From NCBI RefSeq assembly GCF_013344685.1, contig NZ_CP050137.1, forward strand, positions 2,349,001 through 2,413,000: DNA of 64,000 nt, in the 5' to 3' direction. The notes under the pieces were generated by a model. It was not told the origin of the DNA. It was given only the letters and a program-made list of their open reading frames with translations, and did not search any database. Within the stretch, counting starts at the first letter, position 1; every line of letters begins with the position of its first letter. The stretch comes from Sphingomonas sp. CL5.1 (lineage in GTDB: Bacteria > Pseudomonadota > Alphaproteobacteria > Sphingomonadales > Sphingomonadaceae). The translations under genes were made by a program, and so were the position numbers. Shown here in pieces: positions 34,240 to 43,750 of the stretch.

Positions 34240-34254
34240 GTGCCATATTGGCAC
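34240..34254. promoter_or_regulatory. Palindromic operator candidate upstream of the PEP-CTERM gene
   Basis: GTGCCA-TAT-TGGCAC is a perfect 15-base palindrome in the 122-base gap upstream of the PEP-CTERM gene and behind eda. On the minus strand TGGCACG then runs into GAATATCCC, which has the GG of a sigma-54 -24 element but CC instead of GC at -12. It is either an operator or a decayed sigma-54 promoter. Confidence 0.35.
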
Positions 34255-34256
34255 AG

Positions 34257-34880
34257 TCAGCCGCGCAACCTTGCGGCTGCTCGCGCCTTGGACTCCACCT
34301 CCGCCATGCTTGCGCCGGCCGGCGTCACCCAGCTTCCGCCGACGCACAGCACGCGATCGAACGCCAGCCAGTCACGCGCGCTCGCTTCGGTGATGCCGCC
34401 GGTGGGGCAGAAGCGGCACTGGTGGAAGGGGGCGGCGAGCGCCTTCAGCGCCTTCAGTCCGCCGGAGGTTTCGGCGGGGAAGAACTTGAAACGGGTAAGG
34501 CCCAGATCCAGCCCCCGCATGATGTCGCCGGCGGTCGCGACGCCGGGGAGGTAGGGGACGCCGCTGTCGATCACCGGTCGGGCGAGCCGCTCGGTGAGGC
34601 CGGGGGACACGATGAACTCTGCGCCTGCGTCCATCACCTGTTCGAACTGCTCGGTGGAGACGACGGTGCCGGCACCGACGATCGCGCCCGGCACCTCCTT
34701 CATCGCGCGGATCGCGTCGAGCGCGGCGGGGGTGCGTAGCGTCACCTCCAGCACGCGCAGGCCGCCTGCGACGAGCGCCTCGGCCAGCGGTTGCGCCGTC
34801 GCCGCATCGTCGATGACGAGCACGGGAATGACCGCGCTGGCGCGCATGATCGCGTCGATCGCGGGAAGGGGGGCGGACAT
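34257..34880 (-). CDS. eda: KDPG aldolase (2-dehydro-3-deoxy-phosphogluconate aldolase)
   Basis: Eda splits KDPG into pyruvate and glyceraldehyde-3-phosphate, the last Entner-Doudoroff step. 207 residues of a TIM-barrel class I aldolase: Glu45 in EVTLRT and the Schiff-base Lys132 in [16 protein letters not shown] and PTGGI are phosphate- and substrate-binding segments. Its ATG overlaps the glk stop by one base (TGATG). Last gene of the zwf-pgl-edd-glk-eda set. Confidence 0.97.
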   Translation of the reverse strand: MSAPLPAIDAIMRASAVIPVLVIDDAATAQPLAEALVAGGLRVLEVTLRTPAALDAIRAMKEVPGAIVGAGTVVSTEQFEQVMDAGAEFIVSPGLTERLARPVIDSGVPYLPGVATAGDIMRGLDLGLTRFKFFPAETSGGLKALKALAAPFHQCRFCPTGGITEASARDWLAFDRVLCVGGSWVTPAGASMAEVESKARAAARLRG

Positions 34881-35845
34881 CAGCTATGCTCCTGGGCGAA
34901 GGCGGCGGCGGCGCCGAACAGGCCGGGCTGGGGGTGGGTGATGAGCTTTACCGGGATGGCGGCCATCATAGACTGGAACCGCCCCTTGGCGACGAAACGG
35001 TGCCCGAAGCCGGAGCGCAGCAGCCGGTCCTTGATCCGGAGGCCAAGCCCCCCGGCGATCACCACCCCCTTCGCGCCATGCGCCAGCGCGAGATCGCCCG
35101 CCACCGCGCCGAGCGCGAGGCAGAAGCGATCGAGCGCGGCGAGCGCGATCGGATCGCTGCCCTCCAGTGCCTCCTGCCAGATCGTCTTGTCGTCCCGCGC
35201 AGGGACGGCTCGCCCTTCAAGCGCGGCCAGCGTCTCGTAGATCGCGACGATGCCTGGCCCGGCGCAGACGCGCTCGGCGGAAACGCGCGTAAAACTGCCG
35301 CGCAGCCGCTTCACCAGCGCGTCCTCGATCGCGTCGAGCGGGGCATAATCGATATGGCCGCCCTCGGTGGCGAGGACGTGATAGCGATGCGGCGTGCGCA
35401 GCACCTGCGCCACGCCCAGCCCGGTGCCGGGGCCGCAGACGGTAGAGACGCCCTCCGCCGGCAGCGGATCGTCCGGGCCGCAGAGATGCTCGAACTGGTC
35501 GGGCGGCAATTGCGCCGCGGCATGGCCGACGGCGCCGAAATCATTGATGACCGTATAGGTATCGACGCCGAGCCGTTCGGGGATCAGCGACGGGCGGATC
35601 ACCCAGGGATTGTTGGTCAGCCGGATTACGTCGCCGGTGATCGGCGAGGCGATCGAGAGCGCCGCCGCGCGGGGCAGGGGGCGATCGAGTGTCGCGGCGA
35701 ATGCCTGCCACGCGGTTTGCAGCGAGGCGTGTTCCGCCGTCTTGAACGTCACCGGCTCGGCGAGGCGCGTCACCTTGCCGCCCCCCACTTCGGCGATGGC
35801 GAAGCGGGCATGGGTGCCGCCGATATCGACCGCTACGACCTCCAC
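34880..35845 (-). CDS. glk: Glucokinase
   Basis: Glk phosphorylates glucose with ATP to glucose-6-phosphate, the substrate of zwf. 321 residues, ASKHA fold, beginning [20 protein letters not shown] with the ATP phosphate-binding motif; LTNNPW, NDFGA and GPGTGLG are glucokinase signatures (Asp in NDFGA is the catalytic base). It starts three bases after edd and overlaps eda, so it is firmly inside the Entner-Doudoroff operon. Confidence 0.95.
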   Translation of the reverse strand: MEVVAVDIGGTHARFAIAEVGGGKVTRLAEPVTFKTAEHASLQTAWQAFAATLDRPLPRAAALSIASPITGDVIRLTNNPWVIRPSLIPERLGVDTYTVINDFGAVGHAAAQLPPDQFEHLCGPDDPLPAEGVSTVCGPGTGLGVAQVLRTPHRYHVLATEGGHIDYAPLDAIEDALVKRLRGSFTRVSAERVCAGPGIVAIYETLAALEGRAVPARDDKTIWQEALEGSDPIALAALDRFCLALGAVAGDLALAHGAKGVVIAGGLGLRIKDRLLRSGFGHRFVAKGRFQSMMAAIPVKLITHPQPGLFGAAAAFAQEHS

Positions 35846-35848
35846 CGC

Positions 35849-37660
35849 CTATAGCCCCGCGCCCGCGAGCATGGCGCTCGCGCCTTTTTCAGCTTCATCG
35901 GCCAAGCCACGGAACATGCCGAACAATTCACGCCCGAACCCTTCTGCCGGGGGCGGGGCAGGGGCCTGCTCGCGCGCGGCCCATTCCGCCGGATCAACGA
36001 GGGCGTCGAGCGTCCCCGCCACCGCGTCCACCCGGATCAGGTCGCCGTCGCGGATGCGGCCGATCGCGCCGCCACCCAGCGCCTCGGGCGAGACGTGGAT
36101 CGCGCACGGCACCTTGCCGCTCGCGCCGGACATGCGGCCGTCGGTGACGAGCGCGACACGGAAGCCCCGGTTCTGGAGCACGCCGAGCGGGGGTGTCAGC
36201 TTGTGCAGCTCCGGCATCCCGTTGGCGCGCGGCCCCTGATAGCGGACGACGACCACCACGTCGCGCTCCAGCTCGCCGCGCCGGAAGGCGTCGAGCACCT
36301 CCGACTGATCGTGGAACACGCGCGCCGGGGCCTCGACGATCCAGCGCTCACGCTCGACGGCGGAAACCTTGATGCAGGCGCGGCCGATATTGCCGGCGAG
36401 GATGCGCATCCCGCCGTCCGGCGAGAAGGGCGCGGCGGCGGAGCGCAGGATCGTCTCATTCCCGCTCGCGCCCGGATCGCGCCACACCAGCGCATCGTCC
36501 TCCAGCGTGGGCTTGCGCGCGGCGTCCGCCAAGGTCTCGCCGCCAGCCGTCAGGATATCGCCGTGGAGGTGGCCGCTGGCGATCAACTCGCGGATCACGA
36601 ACGGCATCCCGCCCGCCGCCTCGAAGGCGTTCACGTCCGCCGATCCGTTGGGATAGACGCGCGCGATCAGCGGCACGGCGGCGGATAGCCGGTCAAAATC
36701 CTCCCAGTCGATCACGATCCCCGCCGCGCGCGCGATGGCGGGGACGTGGAGCAGGTGGTTGGTCGAGCCGCCGGTCGCGAGCAGCCCCACCGCCGCGTTG
36801 ACGATCGCGCGCTCGTCGACGCACGCGCCCAGCGGGCGATAATCCGCGCCGCGCCAGCCCAGCCCGGCGAGGCGGTGGACGGCGGCGCGGGTCAGCTCCT
36901 GCCGCAGCTTGGTGCCCGGATTGACGAAGGCCGCGCCGGGGATGTGCAGCCCCATCACCTCCATCATCATCTGGTTGGTGTTGGCGGTGCCGTAGAAGGT
37001 GCAGGTGCCGCGATCGTGATAGGCGGCGATCTCGCTGTCGAGCAGTTCCTCGCGCGAGGCGTCGCCGGTGGCGTAGCGCTCACGCACCGCCGCCTTGTCC
37101 TTGTTGGCGAGGCCCGAGGGCATCGGGCCGCCGGGCACCGGCAGCATCGGCAGGTGGCCGAAGCGCAGCGCCCCCATCAGCAGCCCCGGCACGATCTTGT
37201 CGCAGATGCCGAGCAGTAGCGCGCCCTCGAACGTGCCGTGGGAGAGCGCGACGGTGGTCGCCAGCGCGATCGTGTCGCGGCTGAACAGCGACAGCTCCAT
37301 CCCCGGATAGCCCTGCGTCACGCCGTCGCACATCGCGGGCACGCCACCCGCCACCTGCGCCGTCGCGCCCACCTCGCGCGCCCAGAGCTTCATCAGCTCC
37401 GGGTAGCGGTAATAGACCGCGTGGGCGGAAAGCATGTCGTTATAGGCGGTGACGATGCCGATGTTCATGCCGCCGCCGGCCTTCATCGCCTCGCGGTCCT
37501 CCGGCGTGCCGGCATAGGCGTGGGCGAGGTTGGCGCAGCCCAGCGACGGGCGGCCGATCCATATCTCCCGCTGGCGATCGAGCAGCGCGAGGTAACGGGC
37601 GCGGCTCTCCCGGCTGCGCTCGATGATACGATCCGTGACGGCGCTGACGATCGGGTTCAT
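35849..37660 (-). CDS. edd: Phosphogluconate dehydratase
   Basis: Edd dehydrates 6-phosphogluconate to KDPG, the signature Entner-Doudoroff reaction. 603 residues of the IlvD/Edd family, an iron-sulfur dehydratase; conserved Cys-bearing segments are [29 protein letters not shown] and [27 protein letters not shown] is the C-terminal motif. It is nine bases from pgl and three from glk. Confidence 0.97.
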   Translation of the reverse strand: MNPIVSAVTDRIIERSRESRARYLALLDRQREIWIGRPSLGCANLAHAYAGTPEDREAMKAGGGMNIGIVTAYNDMLSAHAVYYRYPELMKLWAREVGATAQVAGGVPAMCDGVTQGYPGMELSLFSRDTIALATTVALSHGTFEGALLLGICDKIVPGLLMGALRFGHLPMLPVPGGPMPSGLANKDKAAVRERYATGDASREELLDSEIAAYHDRGTCTFYGTANTNQMMMEVMGLHIPGAAFVNPGTKLRQELTRAAVHRLAGLGWRGADYRPLGACVDERAIVNAAVGLLATGGSTNHLLHVPAIARAAGIVIDWEDFDRLSAAVPLIARVYPNGSADVNAFEAAGGMPFVIRELIASGHLHGDILTAGGETLADAARKPTLEDDALVWRDPGASGNETILRSAAAPFSPDGGMRILAGNIGRACIKVSAVERERWIVEAPARVFHDQSEVLDAFRRGELERDVVVVVRYQGPRANGMPELHKLTPPLGVLQNRGFRVALVTDGRMSGASGKVPCAIHVSPEALGGGAIGRIRDGDLIRVDAVAGTLDALVDPAEWAAREQAPAPPPAEGFGRELFGMFRGLADEAEKGASAMLAGAGL

Positions 37661-37669
37661 GCGGCCAGC

Positions 37670-38377
37670 CTACGGCGCCCAGTGGATATCGACCGGCAAC
37701 TCCGCGTCCGCCAGCACGCGCCCGATCGGATAGGGCGAACCGGCACCCTTCGCGATCGCGTCCTCGATCACCTTCCGCTTGGCGCCGCCCGTCACCGCGA
37801 TCATCAGCGCGCGGGCGGTGACGATGCCCTGCCGAGAGAGGGTGACGCGGGGGACCGGCGCTTCGCTCGGCAGCGGATCGGGCATCACGCCCAAGGCGCG
37901 ACGCTCGCGCGGGCCGTTCAATGCCTCGTCATAATCCGGGCCGGGGAAGATCGAGGCGGTATGCCCGTCCGCGCCGACGCCCAACAGGCACAGGTCGAGC
38001 GGCCAGTGCAGGTCCTGCATTAGCGCGTCGGCCGAGCGCCCGGCGGCCTTGTAGTCGTCCACAGCCTTGGGGACGATCGGTATCACCCGCGCGCCCTTGG
38101 GGATGAAGGTCTTGCCGATCATCGTGACGTTCGACAGCGGGTCGCCCAGCGGCACGATGCGCTCGTCGGTCGGCACGATCGTCACGCGCTTCCAGTCCAG
38201 CTTGGCGGCGGCGAGCTTTTCATAGACCGGCACCGGCGTCTTGCCGCCGGCCAGCGCGATCACCGCCGCGCCGCGCGCTTCGATCGCGCTGTCGATGATG
38301 AAGCCGATATCCCCCGCGATGGCCTCGGCCATCTCGGCCGCGTCGTCATAGTCCCACCATTCGATCTCGTCGCTCAT
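37670..38377 (-). CDS. pgl: 6-phosphogluconolactonase
   Basis: Pgl (DevB type) hydrolyses 6-phosphogluconolactone made by Zwf. 235 residues: LAGGKTPVPVY, PTDERIVP and GVGADGHTASIFPG are the family motifs (substrate phosphate site and catalytic region). It lies 33 bases after zwf and nine before edd, in pathway order. Confidence 0.95.
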   Translation of the reverse strand: MSDEIEWWDYDDAAEMAEAIAGDIGFIIDSAIEARGAAVIALAGGKTPVPVYEKLAAAKLDWKRVTIVPTDERIVPLGDPLSNVTMIGKTFIPKGARVIPIVPKAVDDYKAAGRSADALMQDLHWPLDLCLLGVGADGHTASIFPGPDYDEALNGPRERRALGVMPDPLPSEAPVPRVTLSRQGIVTARALMIAVTGGAKRKVIEDAIAKGAGSPYPIGRVLADAELPVDIHWAP

Positions 38378-38410
38378 GTCGTTTCCCGTAGCGGCGGCTG
38401 TGCCGCGGTT

Positions 38411-39874
38411 TCAATCGTCCTGCCAGGTCACGCCGTCGCGCTCGGTCAGCGCGATCGCGGCGGACGGTCCCCAGGTGCCGGCCGGATAATGTTTGGGCTT
38501 CATGTCGTTCGCCGCCCAGCCGGCGCGGATCGCGTCGATCCACGTCCATTGTGCCTCCACCTCGTCGCGGCGGACGAACAGGGTCTGGTCGCCCTCGATC
38601 AGGTCGAGCAGCAGCCGCTCATAGGCGATGCGGCGGCGTGTGCCGGCGAACTCGGCGTCGAGGCTGAGGTTCAGCGGCACCTCCCGCAGGCGGATGCCGT
38701 CGCGGTCCAGCCCCGGCTCCTTCGCCATGACGAGAAGCTGGATATATTCCTCAGGCTGCAAGCGGATGATGAGCATGTTCGGCTGGAGCAGCCCGCCGCG
38801 CCCGGCGAACATCGAATGCGGCACCGGCTTGAACTGGATCGCGATCTCGGAGCGGCGCACCGGCATCCTTTTGCCCGTGCGCAAATAAAACGGCACGCCC
38901 TGCCAGCGCCAGTTGTCGACATGCGCCTTGATCGCGACGAACGTCTCGGTATTCGAATCGCGCCCTAGCTCCTCGTCGTAACCCTTTACGATCTGGCCGT
39001 TAACCGCGCCGCCGAGATACTGGCCGATCACCGTGTTCTGCGGCACTTCCTCCGGCTTCATCTGGCGCAGCGAGCGGAACACCTTGGCCTTCTCGTCGCG
39101 GATCGCGCTGGTGTCATAGCGCGCCGGCGGCTCCATTGCGATCAGCGCGACGAGCTGGAGCATATGATTCGCCACCATGTCGCGCAGCGCGCCGGCGCCG
39201 TCGTAATAGCTCGCGCGATCCTCCAGCCCGACCGTCTCGGAGACGGTGATCTGCACGTTGTCGATCCCGCGGGCGTTCCATACCGGCTCGAAGAAGGAAT
39301 TGCCGAAACGCAGCGCGAGGATGTTCTGCACCGTCTCCTTGCCGAGATAATGGTCGATGCGGAAGATGCGGTCCTCGGGAAAGGCGCGCGCCACCGTGTC
39401 GTTGATCTCGCGGCTCGAGGCGAGGTCGTAGCCGAGCGGCTTTTCCAGCCCGATGCGCACTGTCTCCCCGGCGAGGCCGACCGATTCGAGGCCCTTCACC
39501 GCCGGCTCGAACAGCGAAGGCGCGGTGGAGAGGAAGATCGCGAGGCCGCCCGAGACGTCGCCGACCTTCTCGGCGAGCGGCTTGAATGTCTCTTCATTCG
39601 AGAGGTCGGCCGGCTGATAGGAGAGACGATCGAGGAAGCTGCCCAGCGCCTTCTCGTCCTTGCGGTCGGCGGGGAGGAATTCGTCCAGCGCCTTCTTGGC
39701 GAACTGGCGGAAGCCCTTGTCGTCGAGGTCCGAGCGCGCCGAGCCGATGACGGCCAGCCCCTGCGGCAGCAGCCCGTCGGCATGGAGGCCGTAGAGCGAC
39801 GGCAGCAGCATCCGCTGCGCCAGATCGCCGGTCGCGCCGAACAGCAGGAGCTTGGAGACCGGGTTGCGCTGCAT
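38411..39874 (-). CDS. zwf: Glucose-6-phosphate 1-dehydrogenase
   Basis: Zwf oxidises glucose-6-phosphate with NADP+ or NAD+. 487 residues: coenzyme motif FGATGDLA (12-19), active-site RIDHYLGKE with the catalytic His/Lys region, and EKPLG. First enzyme of the Entner-Doudoroff set here. It starts 17 bases after the argC stop, close enough for one transcript with argC; a GGGAAAG ribosome site precedes the ATG. Confidence 0.97.
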   Translation of the reverse strand: MQRNPVSKLLLFGATGDLAQRMLLPSLYGLHADGLLPQGLAVIGSARSDLDDKGFRQFAKKALDEFLPADRKDEKALGSFLDRLSYQPADLSNEETFKPLAEKVGDVSGGLAIFLSTAPSLFEPAVKGLESVGLAGETVRIGLEKPLGYDLASSREINDTVARAFPEDRIFRIDHYLGKETVQNILALRFGNSFFEPVWNARGIDNVQITVSETVGLEDRASYYDGAGALRDMVANHMLQLVALIAMEPPARYDTSAIRDEKAKVFRSLRQMKPEEVPQNTVIGQYLGGAVNGQIVKGYDEELGRDSNTETFVAIKAHVDNWRWQGVPFYLRTGKRMPVRRSEIAIQFKPVPHSMFAGRGGLLQPNMLIIRLQPEEYIQLLVMAKEPGLDRDGIRLREVPLNLSLDAEFAGTRRRIAYERLLLDLIEGDQTLFVRRDEVEAQWTWIDAIRAGWAANDMKPKHYPAGTWGPSAAIALTERDGVTWQDD

Positions 39875-39891
39875 CGTCTTTCCCGAAAGGT

Positions 39892-40809
39892 CTAGAGGTT
39901 GAGGCCGGCGAGCGGGTCCAGCCCCGCCATCAGGTTGAGGTTCTGCACCGCCGCGCCCGACGCGCCCTTGCCGAGATTGTCGAGGCAGGCGACCAGCCGC
40001 GCCTGCGCGCCGTCCGGGCCGGTGAAGACATAAAGATCGAGCCGGTCGCTACCCGCCGCGCCTTGCCGCACGAGCAGTTCGTCGGGCTGGTCGTGATGCA
40101 CGGTGACGATCGGGCTGCCGGCGAAGGCGGCGGACAGCGCATCGACGATCGCCGCGCGCGTCGGCCGGCCGGGCAGCAGCGCGAGCGGCAGCGGCACCTC
40201 CACCACCATGCCGCGCAGCGCGTTTATCACCATCGGCGCGAAGATCGGCGCATGGGCGAGGCCGGCATGGCGCTGCATCTCCGGCAGATGCTTGTGCGCC
40301 AGCCCGAAGCCGTAATCGCGATATGCCAGCGTCGCATCGCCCTCGAACCGCTCGATCAGCGACTTGCCGCCGCCCGAATAGCCCGAGACGGCATTGACGC
40401 TGAGCGGCCAGTCGGCCGGCACCAGCCCGGCGCGCACCAGTGGCGCGACCAGGGCGAGGAAGCCGGTGGGATAGCAGCCGGGATTCGAGACGAGCCGCGC
40501 ACTGGCGACGTCGAAGCCCAACTCCGGGAAGCCATAGGTCCAGCCATCGGCCACGCGATGCGCGCTGGAGGCGTCGATCACGCGGGTGCGCGGATTGTCG
40601 ATCAGCGCCACCGCCTCGCGCGCGGCGTCGTCGGGCAGGCAGAGGATGACGAAATCGGCATCATTCAGCGCCTCGCGCCGCGCCGCGCGGTCCTTGCGCC
40701 GCGCCTCGTCGAGCAGGGCGAGCGACAGGCCGTCGCGCCCCTCCAGCCGCTCGCGGATCTCGAGGCCGGTGGTGCCGGCCGCGCCGTCGATGAAGACGCT
40801 CGCGCTCAT
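39892..40809 (-). CDS. argC: N-acetyl-gamma-glutamyl-phosphate reductase
   Basis: ArgC reduces N-acetylglutamyl-phosphate in arginine synthesis. 305 residues, the shorter type 2 form: GAAGTTG nucleotide motif at the N terminus (9-15) and active-site Cys112 in SNPGCYPTG; HKHLPEMQRH supplies the catalytic His. It overlaps the SH3-domain gene by four bases and is followed by zwf after 17 bases. Arginine and sugar genes sharing a run is unexpected. Confidence 0.95.
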   Translation of the reverse strand: MSASVFIDGAAGTTGLEIRERLEGRDGLSLALLDEARRKDRAARREALNDADFVILCLPDDAAREAVALIDNPRTRVIDASSAHRVADGWTYGFPELGFDVASARLVSNPGCYPTGFLALVAPLVRAGLVPADWPLSVNAVSGYSGGGKSLIERFEGDATLAYRDYGFGLAHKHLPEMQRHAGLAHAPIFAPMVINALRGMVVEVPLPLALLPGRPTRAAIVDALSAAFAGSPIVTVHHDQPDELLVRQGAAGSDRLDLYVFTGPDGAQARLVACLDNLGKGASGAAVQNLNLMAGLDPLAGLNL

Positions 40810-41123
40810 TCCGGCTGCCCCAGCAGGGCGGCATCGAGATAACCGACCAGCCCGTGCCGCGTGGCGATGCCCCAGCCGTCATCGCCGGTCACGTCGAGCA
40901 GCTCGAACGGCTCGCCGGCGGCAAGCGTCGCGAGCGTTTCGGAATCGGCCGCGCGCGCGGCGCGCAACGTGGTGGCGGCCCTGAGGATGCGCTGCACGGC
41001 GGCGGCATAATGCGGGGCGAAGACATATTCGGCGAGCCGGACATCGGCGATGTCCGGGCGTACCGCGTTAGTCAGCGGATCGAGCGGACGCGAGCGCCCC
41101 GTCAAGGCGAAGGTCCTGGGCAC
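40806..41123 (-). CDS. Small SH3-domain protein, possible NlpC/P60 remnant
   Basis: About 105 residues. The line LDPLTNAVRPDIADVRLAEYVFAPHYA looks like the N-terminal part of sphingomonad C40 (NlpC/P60) peptidases, and the second half (LAAGEPFELLDVTGDDGWGI, then RHGLVGYLDAALL) is a bacterial SH3 domain. The catalytic peptidase domain that should follow is missing: the protein stops at the argC start with a four-base overlap. It may be a truncated peptidase or a stand-alone wall-binding domain. The start is uncertain: GTG 41123 is used, TTG 41105 is possible, and the longer frame to 41216 overlaps MarR heavily. Confidence 0.6.
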   Translation of the reverse strand: MPRTFALTGRSRPLDPLTNAVRPDIADVRLAEYVFAPHYAAAVQRILRAATTLRAARAADSETLATLAAGEPFELLDVTGDDGWGIATRHGLVGYLDAALLGQPE

Positions 41124-41517
41124 GCCCGCCCGTTCTGGCTGGCGATCGTCTTGCTTCGCCGATGAGTTGGCCGAACTCCTCAAGAAAATCTGCCCCTTCG
41201 GATGTCTGCGCGACAAAGATATTGCGCTTGTCGCTGTCGTCGCGCTGGCGGCGCAGATAGCCGAGCGCGCCCAGTCTGTTCAAGGCGCGCGTGATGACGG
41301 GTTTCGAGACGTTCAGATTTTGCGCGAGTCCGCGGACGGTATGCGGCCCCGGCAGGAGATAGACCACCAGCAGAAGGGCCATCTGGCGGTTGGTCAGATC
41401 CGGTTCGCCGGACCGGACATAATCGACCAGGGTGTTCATCCACGAACTCAACGCACGCTTGGACAGACTCGGCACAGGGACATTCCGATACGAAGAAGTC
41501 GGGAACGGAGCTTCCAT
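41068..41517 (-). CDS. MarR-family transcriptional regulator
   Basis: A 149-residue winged-helix regulator. RQMALLLVVYLLPGPHTVRGLAQNLNVSKPVITRALNRLG (about 44-83) is the MarR recognition helix region, and LGYLRRQRDDSDKRN is the wing. The C-terminal tail after about residue 120 lies over the SH3 gene in another frame and is not conserved-looking. It is first in the minus-strand run leading to argC and the Entner-Doudoroff genes, so it may regulate its own transcript. Ligand unknown. The upstream gap to secG (124 bases) would hold its promoter. Confidence 0.82.
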   Translation of the reverse strand: MEAPFPTSSYRNVPVPSLSKRALSSWMNTLVDYVRSGEPDLTNRQMALLLVVYLLPGPHTVRGLAQNLNVSKPVITRALNRLGALGYLRRQRDDSDKRNIFVAQTSEGADFLEEFGQLIGEARRSPARTGGRAQDLRLDGALASARSAD

Positions 41518-41641
41518 GCGCCGTCAACGCCGGAGCGGGGCAGTGGTTTCAGGGGTGTCACGAATAACCCCCGGTTGATGTTGCGGGGCGGCTCGCCTAT
41601 GTCCCCGCCGGTTCGCCAGACAGGCCCATTCCGGAAGATCG

Positions 41642-41998
41642 ATGTTCACCTTTCTCCTCGTCGTCCATGCCATCATCGCCGCCGCGCTGGTGACGGTGAT
41701 CCTGATGCAGCGGTCGGAGGGCGGGGGGCTTACGTCCGGCGGCAGCCCGGCGGGGCTGATGTCGGCGCGCGGCGCGGCCGATTTCCTGACGCGCTCGACG
41801 GCGGTGCTCGCCACGTTGTTCGTGCTGATGTCGATCGTGCTGGCGGTGATCTCGGCGACGCGCAGCTCCACCTCGGTCGACACGTCGCTGCAACGCGCGC
41901 CGGTGACCGCGCCGGCGGCGGCGCCCCAGCCGCAGCAGCCGGTCGATACCGCGCCGGCCGCCCCGCCCGCCGACAACGGCGTGCCGCTGGCGCGCTGA
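41642..41998 (+). CDS. secG: Preprotein translocase subunit SecG
   Basis: SecG, 118 residues, an accessory of the SecYEG translocon. Two membrane segments (about 1-17 and 53-73) with the loop ILMQRSEGGGLTSGGSPAG and MSARGAADFLTRSTAVLA between, the family core. The tail is Ala/Pro-rich. Divergent from marR and followed by a hairpin terminator. Confidence 0.94.
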   Translation: MFTFLLVVHAIIAAALVTVILMQRSEGGGLTSGGSPAGLMSARGAADFLTRSTAVLATLFVLMSIVLAVISATRSSTSVDTSLQRAPVTAPAAAPQPQQPVDTAPAAPPADNGVPLAR

Positions 41999-42025
41999 CT
42001 TTTTAACGGTTCGCCGGATTTTGTC

Positions 42026-42059
42026 GCGCCCGCGTGGTTGCGGGCGCTTGTCGTTTTCA
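42026..42059 (+). terminator. Terminator after secG
   Basis: An 8-bp perfect stem GCGCCCGC / GCGGGCGC with a six-base loop (42026-42047) is followed by TTGTCGTTTTC. It lies 28 bases after the secG stop and separates it from pyrG. Confidence 0.75.
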
Positions 42060-42086
42060 TTGTTTCGAGGCTAAGCGTTATCTCCC

Positions 42087-43721
42087 ATGGCGCGGTTCAT
42101 TTTCATCACCGGCGGCGTGGTCTCCTCGCTCGGCAAGGGTCTCATGGCGGCATCGCTCGCGGCGCTGCTCCAGGCGCGCGGCTATCGCGTGCGCATCCGC
42201 AAGTTCGATCCCTACCTCAACGTCGATCCGGGGACGATGAGTCCTTATCAGCACGGTGAGGTCTATGTCACCGACGACGGGGCGGAGACCGACCTCGACC
42301 TCGGCCATTACGAGCGTTTCACCGGGGTCGCCGCGCGGCAGAGCGACAACATCACTTCCGGCCGGATCTACCAGCAGATCATCCAGCGCGAGCGGCGCGG
42401 CGACTATCTCGGCGCCACCGTGCAGGTGATCCCGCACGTCACCGACGCGATCAAGGAATTCGCGCGGGCCGAGACGGACGACCTCGATTTCGTGCTGTGC
42501 GAGATCGGCGGCACGGTGGGCGATATCGAATCGCTGCCATTCATCGAATCGATTCGCCAGCTCAAGAACGAGGTGGGACGCGGCAACGCCATCTCGATCC
42601 ACGTCACTTTGGTGCCCTATATCGCGGCGGCGGGCGAGCTTAAGACCAAGCCGACGCAGCATTCGGTGCGCGAGCTGGCCGCGCTGGGCGTGCAGCCCGA
42701 CGTGCTGGTCTGCCGCTGCGAGCAGCCGCTGCCGGCGGGCGAGCGGGCCAAGATCGCGCTGTTCTGCAACGTCCCCGAATCCGCCGTCATCCCGGCGCTG
42801 GATGCCAGGAGCATCTATGCCGTGCCGCTCCAGTATCACGCCGAGGGGCTGGATTCGGAGGTGCTGCGTGCCTTCGGCATCACGCCGTCCTCGCCGCCGG
42901 ACCTCACGCGCTGGGAAGAGATCGTCGATCGCCTGACCAATCCTGAGGGCGAGGTGACGATCGGCGTGGTCGGCAAATATGTCGGGCTTCAGGACGCCTA
43001 CAAGTCGCTCAACGAGGCGCTGGTGCATGGCGGGATCGCGAATCGCGTGAAGGTCAACATCCGCTGGATCGACGCGGAGCTGTTCGAGGGCGAGGACGCG
43101 GCGATCGCCGCACATCTGGAGCCGTGCCACGCGATCCTCGTCCCCGGCGCGTTCGGGGAGCGCGGCGCGGAGGGCAAGATCGCCAGCGTGCGCTTCGCCC
43201 GCGAGCGCGAGATTCCCTATTTCGGCATCTGCTTCGGGATGCAAATGGCGTGCATCGAGGGCGCGCGCGATCTTGGCGGGATCGCCGGCGCCTCGTCCAC
43301 CGAGTTCGGCCCGACCGACGAGCCGGTGGTCGGCCTCATCACCGAATGGATGGGCCGCGACGGGCTGGAGAAGCGCGAGGCGAGCGGCGACATGGGCGGC
43401 ACGATGCGGCTCGGCGCCTATGAGGCGAGCCTTGGCGGCAACAGCCGCGTCGCCTCGATCTACGGCTCGGACACGATCAGCGAGCGGCATCGCCATCGCT
43501 ACGAGGTGAACACCGGCTATCGCGACGTGCTGGAGCAGGGCGGGCTGGTCTTCTCCGGCATGTCGCCGGACGGGACGCTGCCGGAGATCGTCGAGCGGCC
43601 GGACCATCCGTGGTTCATCGGCGTCCAGTTCCACCCGGAGCTGAAATCCAAGCCGTTTGACCCGCATCCGCTGTTCGCCAGCTTCATCGAGGCGGCGGTC
43701 AAGCAGAGCCGGCTGGTCTGA
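42087..43721 (+). CDS. pyrG: CTP synthase
   Basis: PyrG aminates UTP to CTP using glutamine. 544 residues: the synthetase domain begins [18 protein letters not shown] (P-loop) and has [20 protein letters not shown]; the class I glutaminase domain has the nucleophile Cys in [10 protein letters not shown] and the His/Glu pair in [10 protein letters not shown]. Full length. Order secG-pyrG is common in alphaproteobacteria. Confidence 0.97.
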   Translation: MARFIFITGGVVSSLGKGLMAASLAALLQARGYRVRIRKFDPYLNVDPGTMSPYQHGEVYVTDDGAETDLDLGHYERFTGVAARQSDNITSGRIYQQIIQRERRGDYLGATVQVIPHVTDAIKEFARAETDDLDFVLCEIGGTVGDIESLPFIESIRQLKNEVGRGNAISIHVTLVPYIAAAGELKTKPTQHSVRELAALGVQPDVLVCRCEQPLPAGERAKIALFCNVPESAVIPALDARSIYAVPLQYHAEGLDSEVLRAFGITPSSPPDLTRWEEIVDRLTNPEGEVTIGVVGKYVGLQDAYKSLNEALVHGGIANRVKVNIRWIDAELFEGEDAAIAAHLEPCHAILVPGAFGERGAEGKIASVRFAREREIPYFGICFGMQMACIEGARDLGGIAGASSTEFGPTDEPVVGLITEWMGRDGLEKREASGDMGGTMRLGAYEASLGGNSRVASIYGSDTISERHRHRYEVNTGYRDVLEQGGLVFSGMSPDGTLPEIVERPDHPWFIGVQFHPELKSKPFDPHPLFASFIEAAVKQSRLV

Positions 43722-43750
43722 CCGGCCCGCAGCGCGCTATCGTCGCCGCG

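Noticed and set aside
42078..43667. A 529-codon minus-strand frame opposite pyrG
   Set aside because: Antisense shadow of CTP synthase with biased composition and no domain.
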